Assembly: GCA_022843605.1 (NCBI GenBank)
Contig: JALHNI010000045.1
Span: 1-41,150 of the forward strand
Length of the DNA stretch: 41,150 nucleotides
DNA from: Bryobacter sp.
GTDB taxonomy: Bacteria > Acidobacteriota > Terriglobia > Bryobacterales > Bryobacteraceae
Direction: 5' to 3'
Position numbers and translations under genes: made by a program. Positions 26,165 through 34,514 of this stretch are shown here, piece after piece (position 1 is the stretch's first letter; each line of letters starts with the position of its first letter). The notes under the pieces were generated by a model. The model was not told the origin of the DNA. It worked only from the letters and a program-made list of their open reading frames with translations, and searched no databases.

Positions 26165-27541
26165 ATGCCGCAGATCCTGATCCCCACGGCCTTGCGCCGT
26201 TTCACCGCCGAAACTGACTCCGTCGAAGTTGCCGCCACCACCGTCGGCGAGGCCCTTCGCGCCCTCACCACCCAGTTCTCTGACCTGGGCAAGAACCTCT
26301 TCAACGACGAGGGCAAGCTCCGCAGCTTCGTCAACATCTACGTCAACGACGAAGACATCCGCTACCTGCAACGCGAAGCCACCCCGCTCGAGCCCAGGGA
26401 CGTCATCTCCATCGTCCCCAGCATCGCCGGCGGCACCCTCTCCAGCGAAGAAACCCTCCGCTACAGCCGCCAGATGATCATGCCCGAAGTCGGCCTCGAA
26501 GGTCAGGAGAAGCTCAAAGCCGCCAAAGTTCTCATGATCGGCACCGGCGGACTCGGCGCCCCCATCGGCATGTACCTCGCCGCCGCCGGCGTCGGCACCC
26601 TCGGCATCATGGACTTCGACGTCGTCGACGCCACCAATCTCCACCGCCAGGTCATCCATGGCACCAGCGACATCGGCCGCAAAAAGCTCGACTCCGCCGC
26701 TGACCGCATGCTCGCCATCAACCCCAACACCAACATCATCCGGCACGAAATGGCGCTCAGCAGCGAAAATGCCCTCGGCGTCATCAAAGACTACGATCTC
26801 GTCGTCGATGGCACCGACAATTTCCCCACCCGCTATCTGGTCAACGACGCCTGCATGATCGCCGGCAAACCCAATGTGTACGGCAGCATCTTCCGTTTCG
26901 AAGGCCAGGCCACCGTCTTCTGTCTCGATGACGGCCCCTGTTACCGCTGCCTCTATCCCGAACCGCCTCCGCCCGGCCTCGTTCCGTCCTGCGCCGAAGG
27001 CGGCGTCCTGGGCATCCTCCCCGGCATCATCGGCCTCGTCCAGGCCACCGAAGTCGTCAAACTGATCCTGGGCATCGGCCAGTCACTCAAAGGCCGCCTG
27101 ATGCTCTACGACGCCCTCGACATGAAATTCCGTGAACTGCGCCTGCGCCGTGACCCCGCCTGCACCTGGCATGATCCGGCCCAGCCCAAGAAGCTCATCG
27201 ACTACCTCCAGTTCTGCGGCGTCCCCCGCGAACTCGAGCCGCGCGACGTCAAAGCCAAGCTCGACCGCGGCGATCGCTTTGTCCTCGTCGATGTCCGCGA
27301 GCCCCACGAATACCACCTCTGCCGCATCGACGCCGCCACCCTAATTCCCCTCGGTGACCTGCCCCAACGCCTCAACGAACTCGACCCCGCCGCCGAAATC
27401 GTCCTCCACTGCAAAGCCGGCGGCCGCAGCGCGAAAGCCGTCGCCCTACTAAAGGAAAACGGCTACGGCAATGTCTGGAACATGAAGGGCGGAATTCTAC
27501 TTTGGAGCGACCAGGTCGACACCACCATCCCCAAATACTAG
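26165..27541 (+). CDS. MoaD/CysO-like + MoeB/ThiF E1-like + rhodanese fusion
   Basis: 458 aa. Residues 1-90 are a ubiquitin-like sulfur carrier ending in SIAGG (G89-G90). Residues 95-340 are an E1-like adenylyltransferase: nucleotide loop GTGGLG (126-131), DATNLHRQ, CYRC (C259, C262), and catalytic-type Cys276 in PSCAEGGVLG. Residues 350-458 are a rhodanese with active-site Cys416 (HCKAGGRS). The family adenylates the carrier's C-terminal Gly and passes sulfur from the rhodanese to make a thiocarboxylate for cysteine, molybdopterin, thiamin or tRNA thiolation. Here the GG is internal, so the carrier must be cut free or act in another way. The second zinc pair is C333-x2-H336 instead of CxxC. 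No cys, moa or thi gene is adjacent. Confidence 0.88.
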   Translation: MPQILIPTALRRFTAETDSVEVAATTVGEALRALTTQFSDLGKNLFNDEGKLRSFVNIYVNDEDIRYLQREATPLEPRDVISIVPSIAGGTLSSEETLRYSRQMIMPEVGLEGQEKLKAAKVLMIGTGGLGAPIGMYLAAAGVGTLGIMDFDVVDATNLHRQVIHGTSDIGRKKLDSAADRMLAINPNTNIIRHEMALSSENALGVIKDYDLVVDGTDNFPTRYLVNDACMIAGKPNVYGSIFRFEGQATVFCLDDGPCYRCLYPEPPPPGLVPSCAEGGVLGILPGIIGLVQATEVVKLILGIGQSLKGRLMLYDALDMKFRELRLRRDPACTWHDPAQPKKLIDYLQFCGVPRELEPRDVKAKLDRGDRFVLVDVREPHEYHLCRIDAATLIPLGDLPQRLNELDPAAEIVLHCKAGGRSAKAVALLKENGYGNVWNMKGGILLWSDQVDTTIPKY

Positions 27542-27573
27542 GGGCCGGTCTCAACGATCATCCGGTCAGAGTG

Positions 27574-28047
27574 CTAAAGGAAAGCCCGCAGCAACCGCGA
27601 CTGCACGTCTTTCAGCGACGAGTGCGCCGTGTCCAACTCCGAGATCTTCTCTTCCAGCGTGCGCAGCAACGTCGTCCGCTCCACGGCGCTCTTCAGCACC
27701 AGCAGCAGTTGCGAGTTGTCCCACGGCTTCTCCAGATACTGGTACAAGCCCACGTCGTTAATCGCCTGGATCGCACTCTGCTTATCCGCATGACCGGTGA
27801 GCAGCACGCGGGCCGCGGCCGGGTGCAGTTCCTTAGCCCGGCGCAGCATCTGGATGCCGTTCACCTTCGGCATTAGATAGTCGCTCACCACCACATCGGC
27901 CACGTTCGCTTCCAGATGCTGAATTGCCGCTTCCGGGCTGGTGAAGCTCTCCACATCCCAATCGGTCTCCAGCATCAGAAAGGCGCTGATGCTGGTGGTC
28001 ACCATGTCTTCGTCGTCCACCAGAACGATGCGGGGGGTTTGGCTCAC
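27574..28047 (-). CDS. Response regulator, receiver domain plus coiled coil
   Basis: 157 aa. CheY-like receiver: acidic pair D11-D12, phospho-acceptor D56 in VVVSDYLMP, switch Thr in LLTGH, and Lys in YLEKPW. The receiver resembles those of RpfG-type regulators, but no HD-GYP or DNA-binding domain follows; after about residue 122 there is only a heptad-like helix (ERTTLLRTLEEKISELD...). So the output must come from protein contact. Last gene of the four-gene unit; its ATG overlaps the kinase stop by 4 nt (ATGA type), indicating coupled translation. Partner: the histidine kinase immediately upstream. Confidence 0.9.
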   Translation of the reverse strand: MSQTPRIVLVDDEDMVTTSISAFLMLETDWDVESFTSPEAAIQHLEANVADVVVSDYLMPKVNGIQMLRRAKELHPAAARVLLTGHADKQSAIQAINDVGLYQYLEKPWDNSQLLLVLKSAVERTTLLRTLEEKISELDTAHSSLKDVQSRLLRAFL

Positions 28048-28856
28048 GCGGAAATCTCCTTAGAAGCGGACACCGGCTGCCGCAAGGGCAGCCTTAGATA
28101 AAAGGTCGTGCCGACGCCGGGTTCGCTCTTGAACCAGATGCGCCCGCCATGATTCTCAACGATGATCCGGCGGGCAATGTTCAGGCCCAGGCCCGTGCCC
28201 ACGCCGAGTTCCTTCGTCGTAAAACCGGCGCTGAAGATACGGGCCTGATTCTCCAGCGGAATGCCGACGCCCGTATCGGTAATCTCTACCAGCGCCTCGC
28301 CCTCTTCCAGACTCGTGCGCACGGTGATCGTCCCTTCCTGCTCAATCGCCTGCACCGCGTTCATGATCAGGTTCATAATCACTTGGCTCAACAACGCGGG
28401 ATAGCATTGCACCGGCCCGATCTCCGCAAAATGCGTCTCCAGCGCCACCCGGCACTTGCACTCGGACTGCACCAGCTTCATCGTGTTCCCGATTAGCTCT
28501 CCCAGGTCCACTTCTCGCAATTCGCTCTCGTCCACGCGCGCATACGTCTTCAACCCGCGGATGATCGTCGCGATCCGCTCGCACGCCATCCGGTCGACGT
28601 CCAGCAGGCTCTCGATCACCTTCATCATCTTCAAAATCGCCGGGGGAACATTCAGCGCCGGGTCGCTCAGTTGCTCCCGCACCTTGCCGCAGGAACGCCG
28701 GATCACGTCGTTATTCGAGAAAATCGCCCCAATCGGAGTGTTGATCTCGTGCACGATTCCCGCCGTCAGCCGCCCCAGCACCACCATCCGATAGTTCTCC
28801 TCCATCCGCAGCACGGTGGAGTCCAACTGTTGGCGAAGATCTTCAGCTTCGTTCAT
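28044..28856 (-). CDS. Soluble histidine kinase without sensor domain
   Basis: 270 aa, no TM and no PAS or GAF domain. A short N-terminal helix is followed by HisKA-like 'GRLTAGIVHEINTPIGAI' (His36) and an HATPase domain with N box (SQVIMNLIMNAVQAIE), G1 (DTGVGIP), F box (FSAGFTTKE) and G2 (GTGLGLNIAR). It should autophosphorylate and pass phosphate to the response regulator. Because it lacks an input region, the signal probably comes from the cNMP-like protein or the transporter protein encoded just upstream. Start and stop overlap both neighbours by 4 nt. Confidence 0.92.
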   Translation of the reverse strand: MNEAEDLRQQLDSTVLRMEENYRMVVLGRLTAGIVHEINTPIGAIFSNNDVIRRSCGKVREQLSDPALNVPPAILKMMKVIESLLDVDRMACERIATIIRGLKTYARVDESELREVDLGELIGNTMKLVQSECKCRVALETHFAEIGPVQCYPALLSQVIMNLIMNAVQAIEQEGTITVRTSLEEGEALVEITDTGVGIPLENQARIFSAGFTTKELGVGTGLGLNIARRIIVENHGGRIWFKSEPGVGTTFYLRLPLRQPVSASKEISA

Positions 28857-29284
28857 TGCTTGATCGCCTCGGTAATCTGCCGGAACCGGCGCACCAGCGT
28901 GGAGAAGATCGCCGCAGTGATCTCCATGTTGTCCGACAGCAGGTCAAAGAAGTCATCGCGGCTGATCCGCAGCAGATGCACATCGTGCGAAGCCGTTGCC
29001 TGCACCGGCAACGGCTCGGAATCGAACAGCGCCCAGGCACCCAGCACCTCGCCCTGCTGGGCCGTATGCAGCACGCTGCCATTGCTCGCCAGTTCCACTT
29101 TGCCGTCCAGAATCACAAAGAGCGAATCCTGCGCCGATGCCGCATCCAGAATCCTCTTGCCCGGCGCGTAGCGAACTTCTTTCGCAATCGAAGCAATCCG
29201 CGATAATTGCTCCGGCGACAGGTTCTTCAGCAGATCCACGCCTTCCAGCGCAATCACCCGTTCGATAATGTTGAGTTCGGCCAT
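28853..29284 (-). CDS. Stand-alone cyclic-nucleotide-binding-like domain protein
   Basis: 143 aa: one beta-roll cNMP domain ('YAPGKRILDAASAQDSLFVI', LDGKVELASNG, 'AQQGEVLGAWALF') followed by helices; no DNA-binding HTH or channel. In the phosphate-binding cassette the usual G-E-[hydrophobic] then Arg are replaced: the text reads EVLGAWALFDSEPLPVQATA, where the Glu after Gly is Ala and the Arg position is Leu/Pro. So it may not bind cAMP or cGMP at all. It starts 15 bp after the transporter-HEAT gene and overlaps the kinase gene by 4 nt. It may act as an adaptor or ligand sensor in the module. Confidence 0.85.
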   Translation of the reverse strand: MAELNIIERVIALEGVDLLKNLSPEQLSRIASIAKEVRYAPGKRILDAASAQDSLFVILDGKVELASNGSVLHTAQQGEVLGAWALFDSEPLPVQATASHDVHLLRISRDDFFDLLSDNMEITAAIFSTLVRRFRQITEAIKQ

Positions 29285-29299
29285 CTGGTGATACGCGGT

Positions 29300-32038
29300 C
29301 TACAGCACGGTGAGCGTCGCGCTCACCTGCGACGCAACCGCGCAGACCTCCTCTCCGGAATCCTTCAAGCAGCGGATGTCGTCCGATAACTGCTTCATTT
29401 TCCATTCTCCCGCCGTGGCCATCGCGCAACACACCAACCAGTTATCGCCGGACTTCATCAGCCGTCGCAGCGCTTCTTCCACTTCCGGCAAATTCACCCC
29501 GTAAAGCTCCTTGCCGCGCTCCAGCACGTTCGTCGAGCTATCCAGCAGCGGTAACACCACCCGCTTCAGATCCCGGTCCAACACCTGATCCAGAAACTCG
29601 AGTGCCGTCGTGTAGCTCTCGCCGGAACCCTTCCGCCGCACCGCCAGATACGCCGAATAAATCTCCGTCGGCGGAAACTGCAAGCCCAACAGCCGGAACA
29701 GCCGCGAAATCGTGTCGCGCAAACGATCCTGCAACGTGCGCACCAACAAACTGGCCGCCGGCGAATCGCCTTGCTTCTTTTCGAAGGCCGCCAGCGTCGC
29801 ACTCATCTCGTAGTAGAACTTCGCTTCCGCATGGATCTGCGCCACCACCGGCTGCGTGCCATACGTAAGTTGCGGCTGTTCTTCGCGCAGTCCGTTCAGC
29901 GACCGTAACACGGTCGCCCGCAACGTCAGGTCCCGGGCGTTGATCGCCGCCAGCAAGGCATCGACGGAACGCTGCGTCGGGATGCGCCTCAGCACGCGCG
30001 GAATCTGCCGGCGCACCGCCACCGCCACCGTCTCATCGTTCATCAGGTCGGAAAGCGAACCGGTAATCTTATCCCCAAACGCCGCCAGCGCCCGCAACGC
30101 ATCGCCCCGGTACCGGGCATGGCCCAGGCGCCCGAGCAACGCATCCAAATAACTCCGATTCTGCAGATGCCCGGCCGCGGCCAAGGCCGACGTCACCACC
30201 GCCGGGGCCGGATCGGCGAGAAGCTGATGCAGCACCGCCGTCCCCGCATCCCCGCGAATCCGCACCGCCGTTGCCGCTAACGCCCTGCGCTGCGGATCGG
30301 CATGCTTCGACGCCGCGTTCAACCACCCATCGCTCAACAGCCGCTGCGCCCGCTCCGGATGCCGCGCCAGATTGTCGAGCGCCGCCCGCGCCACGGTCGC
30401 GTTCTCGTGGTCCAGCAGCGCACCCACCTGCGTATCCGGGTCGCCCGATTGCGCCAAGAGGTAAGCGATCGCCTCGGGCACCGGCGCACCCCCCGCCAAT
30501 TCTGCCTCCGCCCGCGCCATCAAACTTTTATCCCCCGCGGCCATCGCCAGGCGATACATAGGCGCCCGTACGGCCGCCTCCGCGGTCTTCGACATCTTCG
30601 CCAACAACGCCGCCGGATCGTAACCCGCCGATTCCGCGAGCAGAGACAACGCATAGGCCGCCTGCCGCGGCTGCTCGCTCTGCGCCGTCTGTTCCAACAT
30701 CCGGATCGTCTCCAGATCGGTCACCGCCACCCGCACGCTTTCGAGGTCCAGCCGTCGCGAAGCCAACCGGTTGCGCACCGTCGTCACGTACTCCCGCTGC
30801 GCCAGCCAACTCAACACCATCCACAACACCGTCAACACCAGCACCGCAATGGCCACGTCGTCGATCCCCAGGTGCAGCCACGTCCCCAGCACAATCAGGA
30901 TCGCGCCACCCAGCCCGCGCGCCAAACGGTCCACCACAATGTCGAGAAACGCCTTCACGCGGTTGCGCAGTTCCACCGGCAGCGGAAGATACAGTAACTC
31001 CATGCCGGTCCGGTTAAACGAGTACCGTGTGGCAGCTTCCGCCAGGCGCGCACCGGCCGTCGTCAGCACGCTGGGCGACAGATAGGTCACCACCGAAGCG
31101 ATAAACAGCGTCACCGGCATAATCTGCAGCGTGCCGCCCACGCCAAACCGGCTCGCGACAAATGACGTCAGAAACAGTTGCAGAAAGAAGGTGATCAGAT
31201 TCAGCCAAAGCCCGTAGAAATTCCCCAGAAATGCCGTCAATTGCTTTCCGGTCGGATCGCTCGCATAGGCTTCCTTGGCCATCGCCGAGAACTGATACTC
31301 CACCATCACGTCCACCACGTAGGTAATCGTGATGCTCGCCACAATCACCTGCAGGTGGCGGCTCTCCTTCACCGAACGCAAGATCTCGCCCAGCGAAAAT
31401 TCGGCTTCCTCATCGTCGGCGCCCTTCGCCTGATCCAGGTTCACGCCCGGCAGCCGCAACATCAACCGGAAGAGTCCATAGGCGACCACCACCATCCCCG
31501 CGCAGGGAAACAGCAGATTGCCCACCCCGATCAAACCCACCAGCCATGCGGCGAAAGTCCCGCCGAAGGCCGCGCCGATCACCGAACCCACGCCCAAAAT
31601 GCCGTAAAGGCGTTTCGCCTCGCGAGACGTAAATACGTTCCCCGCAATCAGCCATCCCTGGCTCACCAGCATGATGCTGAATAAACTCACCCAGATATTG
31701 AAAAAGTAGTAAGTCCACATCTGGCCGGTGCGCAGCAGCGGCACCAATCCCAGCAGCACCACCACGCTCACCGCCGTCGCGCCCAACACCGCCGCCTTCA
31801 GTGATGAACGGATCGCAATCTTGGTGTAGACGTAAGCCAGAATGCCGCCGAACAGGGCGATCAGAATATACAACCCCGGCAGTTTGTCGATATCAAACTT
31901 AGCGAGAAACAAGCCGCGCGATGCGGCCTTCAGGATGTAATACGCGAACAAAACGCTCATCATGTAGAGCGCCATGTAGAACGTTCGCCAACCCTCTCCG
32001 GGCCGGATATCGAAGAGATTTCGCAGGTAGGAGGGCAA
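29300..32038 (-). CDS. Nucleotide-transporter-like (NTT/MFS) protein with HEAT repeats
   Basis: 912 aa, TTG start (GAAAGG 3 nt upstream). Residues about 1-430 hold 11-12 TM helices of the ATP:ADP translocase/NTT type ('FYMALYMMSVLFAYYILKAA', 'LFGGILAYVYTK', 'YFFNIWVSLFSIML', 'AKRLYGILGVGSVIGAAFGG'). Residues about 440-890 are HEAT-like helical repeats ('ATAVRIRGDAGTAVLHQLL', 'LDALLGRLGHARYRGDALRA'). Parasite and plastid NTTs swap nucleotides; free-living homologues fused to HEAT repeats, found in Acidobacteriota and Cyanobacteria, have no known role. Heads a unit with the cNMP-like, kinase and regulator genes. It could act as a membrane sensor platform rather than a transporter. Confidence 0.87.
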   Translation of the reverse strand: MPSYLRNLFDIRPGEGWRTFYMALYMMSVLFAYYILKAASRGLFLAKFDIDKLPGLYILIALFGGILAYVYTKIAIRSSLKAAVLGATAVSVVVLLGLVPLLRTGQMWTYYFFNIWVSLFSIMLVSQGWLIAGNVFTSREAKRLYGILGVGSVIGAAFGGTFAAWLVGLIGVGNLLFPCAGMVVVAYGLFRLMLRLPGVNLDQAKGADDEEAEFSLGEILRSVKESRHLQVIVASITITYVVDVMVEYQFSAMAKEAYASDPTGKQLTAFLGNFYGLWLNLITFFLQLFLTSFVASRFGVGGTLQIMPVTLFIASVVTYLSPSVLTTAGARLAEAATRYSFNRTGMELLYLPLPVELRNRVKAFLDIVVDRLARGLGGAILIVLGTWLHLGIDDVAIAVLVLTVLWMVLSWLAQREYVTTVRNRLASRRLDLESVRVAVTDLETIRMLEQTAQSEQPRQAAYALSLLAESAGYDPAALLAKMSKTAEAAVRAPMYRLAMAAGDKSLMARAEAELAGGAPVPEAIAYLLAQSGDPDTQVGALLDHENATVARAALDNLARHPERAQRLLSDGWLNAASKHADPQRRALAATAVRIRGDAGTAVLHQLLADPAPAVVTSALAAAGHLQNRSYLDALLGRLGHARYRGDALRALAAFGDKITGSLSDLMNDETVAVAVRRQIPRVLRRIPTQRSVDALLAAINARDLTLRATVLRSLNGLREEQPQLTYGTQPVVAQIHAEAKFYYEMSATLAAFEKKQGDSPAASLLVRTLQDRLRDTISRLFRLLGLQFPPTEIYSAYLAVRRKGSGESYTTALEFLDQVLDRDLKRVVLPLLDSSTNVLERGKELYGVNLPEVEEALRRLMKSGDNWLVCCAMATAGEWKMKQLSDDIRCLKDSGEEVCAVASQVSATLTVL

Positions 32039-32112
32039 TCGCCTTTCAATGTAGCACGGCCATTTTATGGGGCAATCCGAACCGGCGTGGTTTTCCGTAT
32101 CCTTGATCTGCC

Positions 32113-32754
32113 ATGGGTTACATCTTCGTTACGGGCGCCACCGGCTACCTGGGTAGACACCTGATTCCCCGCCTCCTCGAGCGCGGCCACTCCGTGCGAG
32201 CGCTCGTACGTCCCGGCTCGGAGAACAAGCTCACCGGCGGCGAAGCCGTTATCGGCGACGTCCTTCAGCCCCGGGATTACTGCCTCTCACCCGGCGATAC
32301 TCTGGTCCACTTGGCCGGCACCCCTCGGCCGAACCCGAGCAAGGGCCCCCAATTTCACGCCTTCGATCTCCCGGCCCTTCAGGCTGCAGCCCAGGCCGGT
32401 TCCCTGGCTGGTGTCGCCCATTTCGTCTATGTCAGCGTCGCCCACCCCGCACCCGTCATGCGCGACTACATCGCGGCCCGCGTCGCCGGTGAAGCTGAAC
32501 TGGCCCGCCTCGGCCTGCCGCGCACCATCTTGCGGCCTTGGTACGTCCTCGGCCCCGGTCACCGCTGGCCTCTCATCCTGACGCCGCTTTACTGGCTCGC
32601 CGCAAGGTCCCCGGCCCATCACGAAACTGCTGCTCGGCTCGGTTTGGTCACCCTGCGCCAGATGGTCGAAGCTCTGGTTCACGCCATCGAGCACCCCAGC
32701 CCTCAGTGCCGCCTCGTCGAAGTTCCCGAAATCCGCCAAACTCGCGAAGTGTAA
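32113..32754 (+). CDS. NAD(P)-binding epimerase-like protein (short SDR-type)
   Basis: 213 aa. N-terminal Rossmann loop TGATGYLG (7-14) and 'SVRALVRPGSEN' then 'GDVLQP' and 'LVHLAGTP' are typical of atypical SDRs such as the NmrA/YbjT-like complex-I assembly group. The YxxxK pair is not clear ('YVSV' then 'YIAARVAGEAEL'), so it may be a binding protein rather than a dehydrogenase. Length is short for the family. ATG 32113 lies 9 nt after TATCCT. It is divergent from the transporter-HEAT gene (74 bp) and ends within a hairpin shared with the opposing zinc-ribbon gene. Confidence 0.8.
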   Translation: MGYIFVTGATGYLGRHLIPRLLERGHSVRALVRPGSENKLTGGEAVIGDVLQPRDYCLSPGDTLVHLAGTPRPNPSKGPQFHAFDLPALQAAAQAGSLAGVAHFVYVSVAHPAPVMRDYIAARVAGEAELARLGLPRTILRPWYVLGPGHRWPLILTPLYWLAARSPAHHETAARLGLVTLRQMVEALVHAIEHPSPQCRLVEVPEIRQTREV

Positions 32755-32788
32755 CCAGTAGTGGCCGGACAACCGGCCCCTACTGGTT
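32753..32788. terminator. Hairpin overlapping both convergent stop codons
   Basis: AACCAGTAG-t-GGCCGG, loop ACAA, CCGGCC-c-CTACTGGTT: a 15-bp stem with one mismatch. The left arm starts inside the TAA of the epimerase gene (32752-32754) and the right arm holds the TAG of the opposing gene (32780-32782). There is no strong T-tract. Likely bidirectional transcription end. Confidence 0.75.
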
Positions 32789-33850
32789 CGATAGGAGAGC
32801 GATGACCGCAATCACCAGAAGAATCGCCACGACCAGAAGCGCTATCTTTATCGGGCTGTATGGACGGTCGCCTTGCACCTCGCCCGTGCGCGCGTTCACC
32901 GCCATCTGGAACACGCGCCCCTGGAAGCGATACGCACCAATCCAAACCGGCAACAACAAGTGACGGAACCACACGTCGCGATACCGCGTCTCAATGGTAT
33001 GAACTCTTTGTTCGTCTCCGCCAATGTCTCTGCGAATCCAACTCTCAATCGTGGGCTGCATCTTCTGCTTGGCGGCCTCAAAGCCCTCCGGCAGATCAAC
33101 CTGGTATCGTTGCGCCTGAAAGCCCGACAGATAGGCCGGTTCATAAGTGGTGAGGGATTCGAGATCCCACGGCTCCAACTCTGTCACGCGCCGGTCCACC
33201 ACCTTCGTCGCCACCACCAGCACGTCGCGAAACGGACCTTCCACAACTCCCTGCGCCCCTGACCATCGCACGCGCACCACTTGGCGCTGCACCCGCTGGC
33301 CTTGGGCATTGGTCTGCATCACCGTCTCTGTGTAGCGGTCGCCGCGTTCGCCTGTGTAGCGGCTGATCGTGTCGCTCGAATAGCTCCAGTAGGGCAGATA
33401 GACGCCCTTCATCGCATCCACCTGCGCCATATGCTTCAGGGCCGAGGGCGCGAACCACAAAGAGCCGATCCACGTCCGGACCAGCGCCCGGGCTCCATCG
33501 AGCGGAATCTTGAACGGCAGTAGGGCGTTCGGAGCCACCAGCGGGCTCGCCGCCTTTGGCTGGGTGATGATCTTCGCGGCGCAAAACGGGCAAACGCCCG
33601 CCACCTGGGGCGGTTCGAAAGCAAACACCGCGCCGCAGCCGTCGCAGTTCACTTCCAGGGCCGAGTCTGTAATGCGATGCTGATGCGCCCGGGCCTCCGC
33701 CAGCGCCTCATCGAACGAGTGCTCACCCGGCGCTCCGGCGGCGCCCTCCACGGCCTTCAGATTGCCACACGCCGTGCACTTCAGCTGACTCTGGCCGGGA
33801 TCCCACGCCATGTCCGCGCCGCAGCCCGCGCAGGTGAATCGCGCCGCCAC
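32780..33850 (-). CDS. Double zinc-ribbon protein with C-terminal membrane anchor
   Basis: 356 aa, GTG start. Two Cys4 ribbons: C7xxC10...C25xxC28, and a second with CDGCG...CPFCA (about 69-90). A middle beta-rich part ('LKHMAQVDAMKGVYLPYWSY', 'VLVVATKVVDRRV', 'RHLLLPVWIGAYRFQGRVFQ') and a single C-terminal TM helix (IALLVVAILLVIAVIALL) follow. The pattern is known from uncharacterised 'primosomal protein N/superfamily II helicase-like' annotations, which I do not trust because no helicase motif is present. The topology (cytosolic ribbons, tail anchor) suggests a membrane-tethered protein or nucleic-acid binder. It begins 3 nt after the RNase T2 stop, so the two are an operon. Confidence 0.75.
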   Translation of the reverse strand: MAARFTCAGCGADMAWDPGQSQLKCTACGNLKAVEGAAGAPGEHSFDEALAEARAHQHRITDSALEVNCDGCGAVFAFEPPQVAGVCPFCAAKIITQPKAASPLVAPNALLPFKIPLDGARALVRTWIGSLWFAPSALKHMAQVDAMKGVYLPYWSYSSDTISRYTGERGDRYTETVMQTNAQGQRVQRQVVRVRWSGAQGVVEGPFRDVLVVATKVVDRRVTELEPWDLESLTTYEPAYLSGFQAQRYQVDLPEGFEAAKQKMQPTIESWIRRDIGGDEQRVHTIETRYRDVWFRHLLLPVWIGAYRFQGRVFQMAVNARTGEVQGDRPYSPIKIALLVVAILLVIAVIALLSNQ

Positions 33851-33853
33851 CCG

Positions 33854-34492
33854 CTACCTTACCGGCCTGACGATGATCTTCGACATCGAGCAACCTCTCT
33901 CCACCTGCGCACTACAAGCCCGAAACTTCAGGTTCTTGTCCAGGCACACGCGCACTTCGCGCAAAAATCTGCCCGAGCAATTCACTGAAAGCATGTTCGC
34001 CTTCAGACCGGGATTCGCCGCCACAAACCGATGCTCGATCTCGGCCGGCGAAAATTCTACCTGGGTCTTGGTCAATTGCTTAAACTCCGCCGGAATCCGG
34101 ACATTGGCCCAAGTCGTCAGAATACTTTCGAAGTACTGCTGCGGAGTTAGGCCGGAACACGTGCCATGCTTGCGCCATTCATGTCTCATGAGCTTCTCCG
34201 AGGGCATAATCTCCAGAATGTCCCGCTTCAATGCGGCAGGCAGATTCAACGGTTCAACCGCGCAGTCCTGCGGCCAGCCCCGCTCGAACTGCGGCCACAG
34301 GCCATGCACCACGAAGTCGTAGCGGCGAGCGCCGCCGCATTGAAACCGGTCCCTCTCACCCGCTGGCGTCGCGCAGTAGTCCGGTGACCACGACAAACTC
34401 AGCACGTAATAGTCGAACTTACCCGGCGTTCGGCCACGCGGCTGAGCGCTGAGGCACACCACCGCCAGAAGCAAGAGGATCAGGGTTCTCAT
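33854..34492 (-). CDS. RNase T2-family ribonuclease, exported
   Basis: 212 aa from ATG 34492; signal peptide MRTLILLLLAVVCLSAQ. Both catalytic segments are complete: CAS I FVVHGLWPQ (His63) and CAS II RHEWRKHGTCSG (His104, Glu105, His109), with Cys residues positioned for the usual disulfides. It cleaves RNA through 2',3'-cyclic phosphate in the periplasm or outside, for nutrient use or defence. Followed 3 nt downstream by the zinc-ribbon membrane gene. Starts are divergent from the DUF4380 gene with a 22-bp gap. Confidence 0.93.
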   Translation of the reverse strand: MRTLILLLLAVVCLSAQPRGRTPGKFDYYVLSLSWSPDYCATPAGERDRFQCGGARRYDFVVHGLWPQFERGWPQDCAVEPLNLPAALKRDILEIMPSEKLMRHEWRKHGTCSGLTPQQYFESILTTWANVRIPAEFKQLTKTQVEFSPAEIEHRFVAANPGLKANMLSVNCSGRFLREVRVCLDKNLKFRACSAQVERGCSMSKIIVRPVR

Positions 34493-34514
34493 CAACCGAT
34501 ATTATAGGGAACGC
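34493..34514. promoter_or_regulatory. 22-bp divergent promoter with overlapping opposed -10 boxes
   Basis: Between ATG 34492 (minus) and ATG 34515 (plus) lie only 22 bp. The minus strand has TATAAT (34506-34501), 8 nt before ATG 34492. The plus strand has TATTAT (34500-34505), 9 nt before ATG 34515. The two boxes share five base pairs, so RNA polymerase could open only one direction at a time, and both -35 regions lie in the opposite coding sequence. Plus-strand AGGGA could act as a Shine-Dalgarno if a short leader is made. Confidence 0.6.

Noticed and set aside
27542..27573. Possible terminator between the E1 fusion and response regulator genes
   Set aside because: The CCGGTC pieces are direct, not inverted, repeats; no stable stem.
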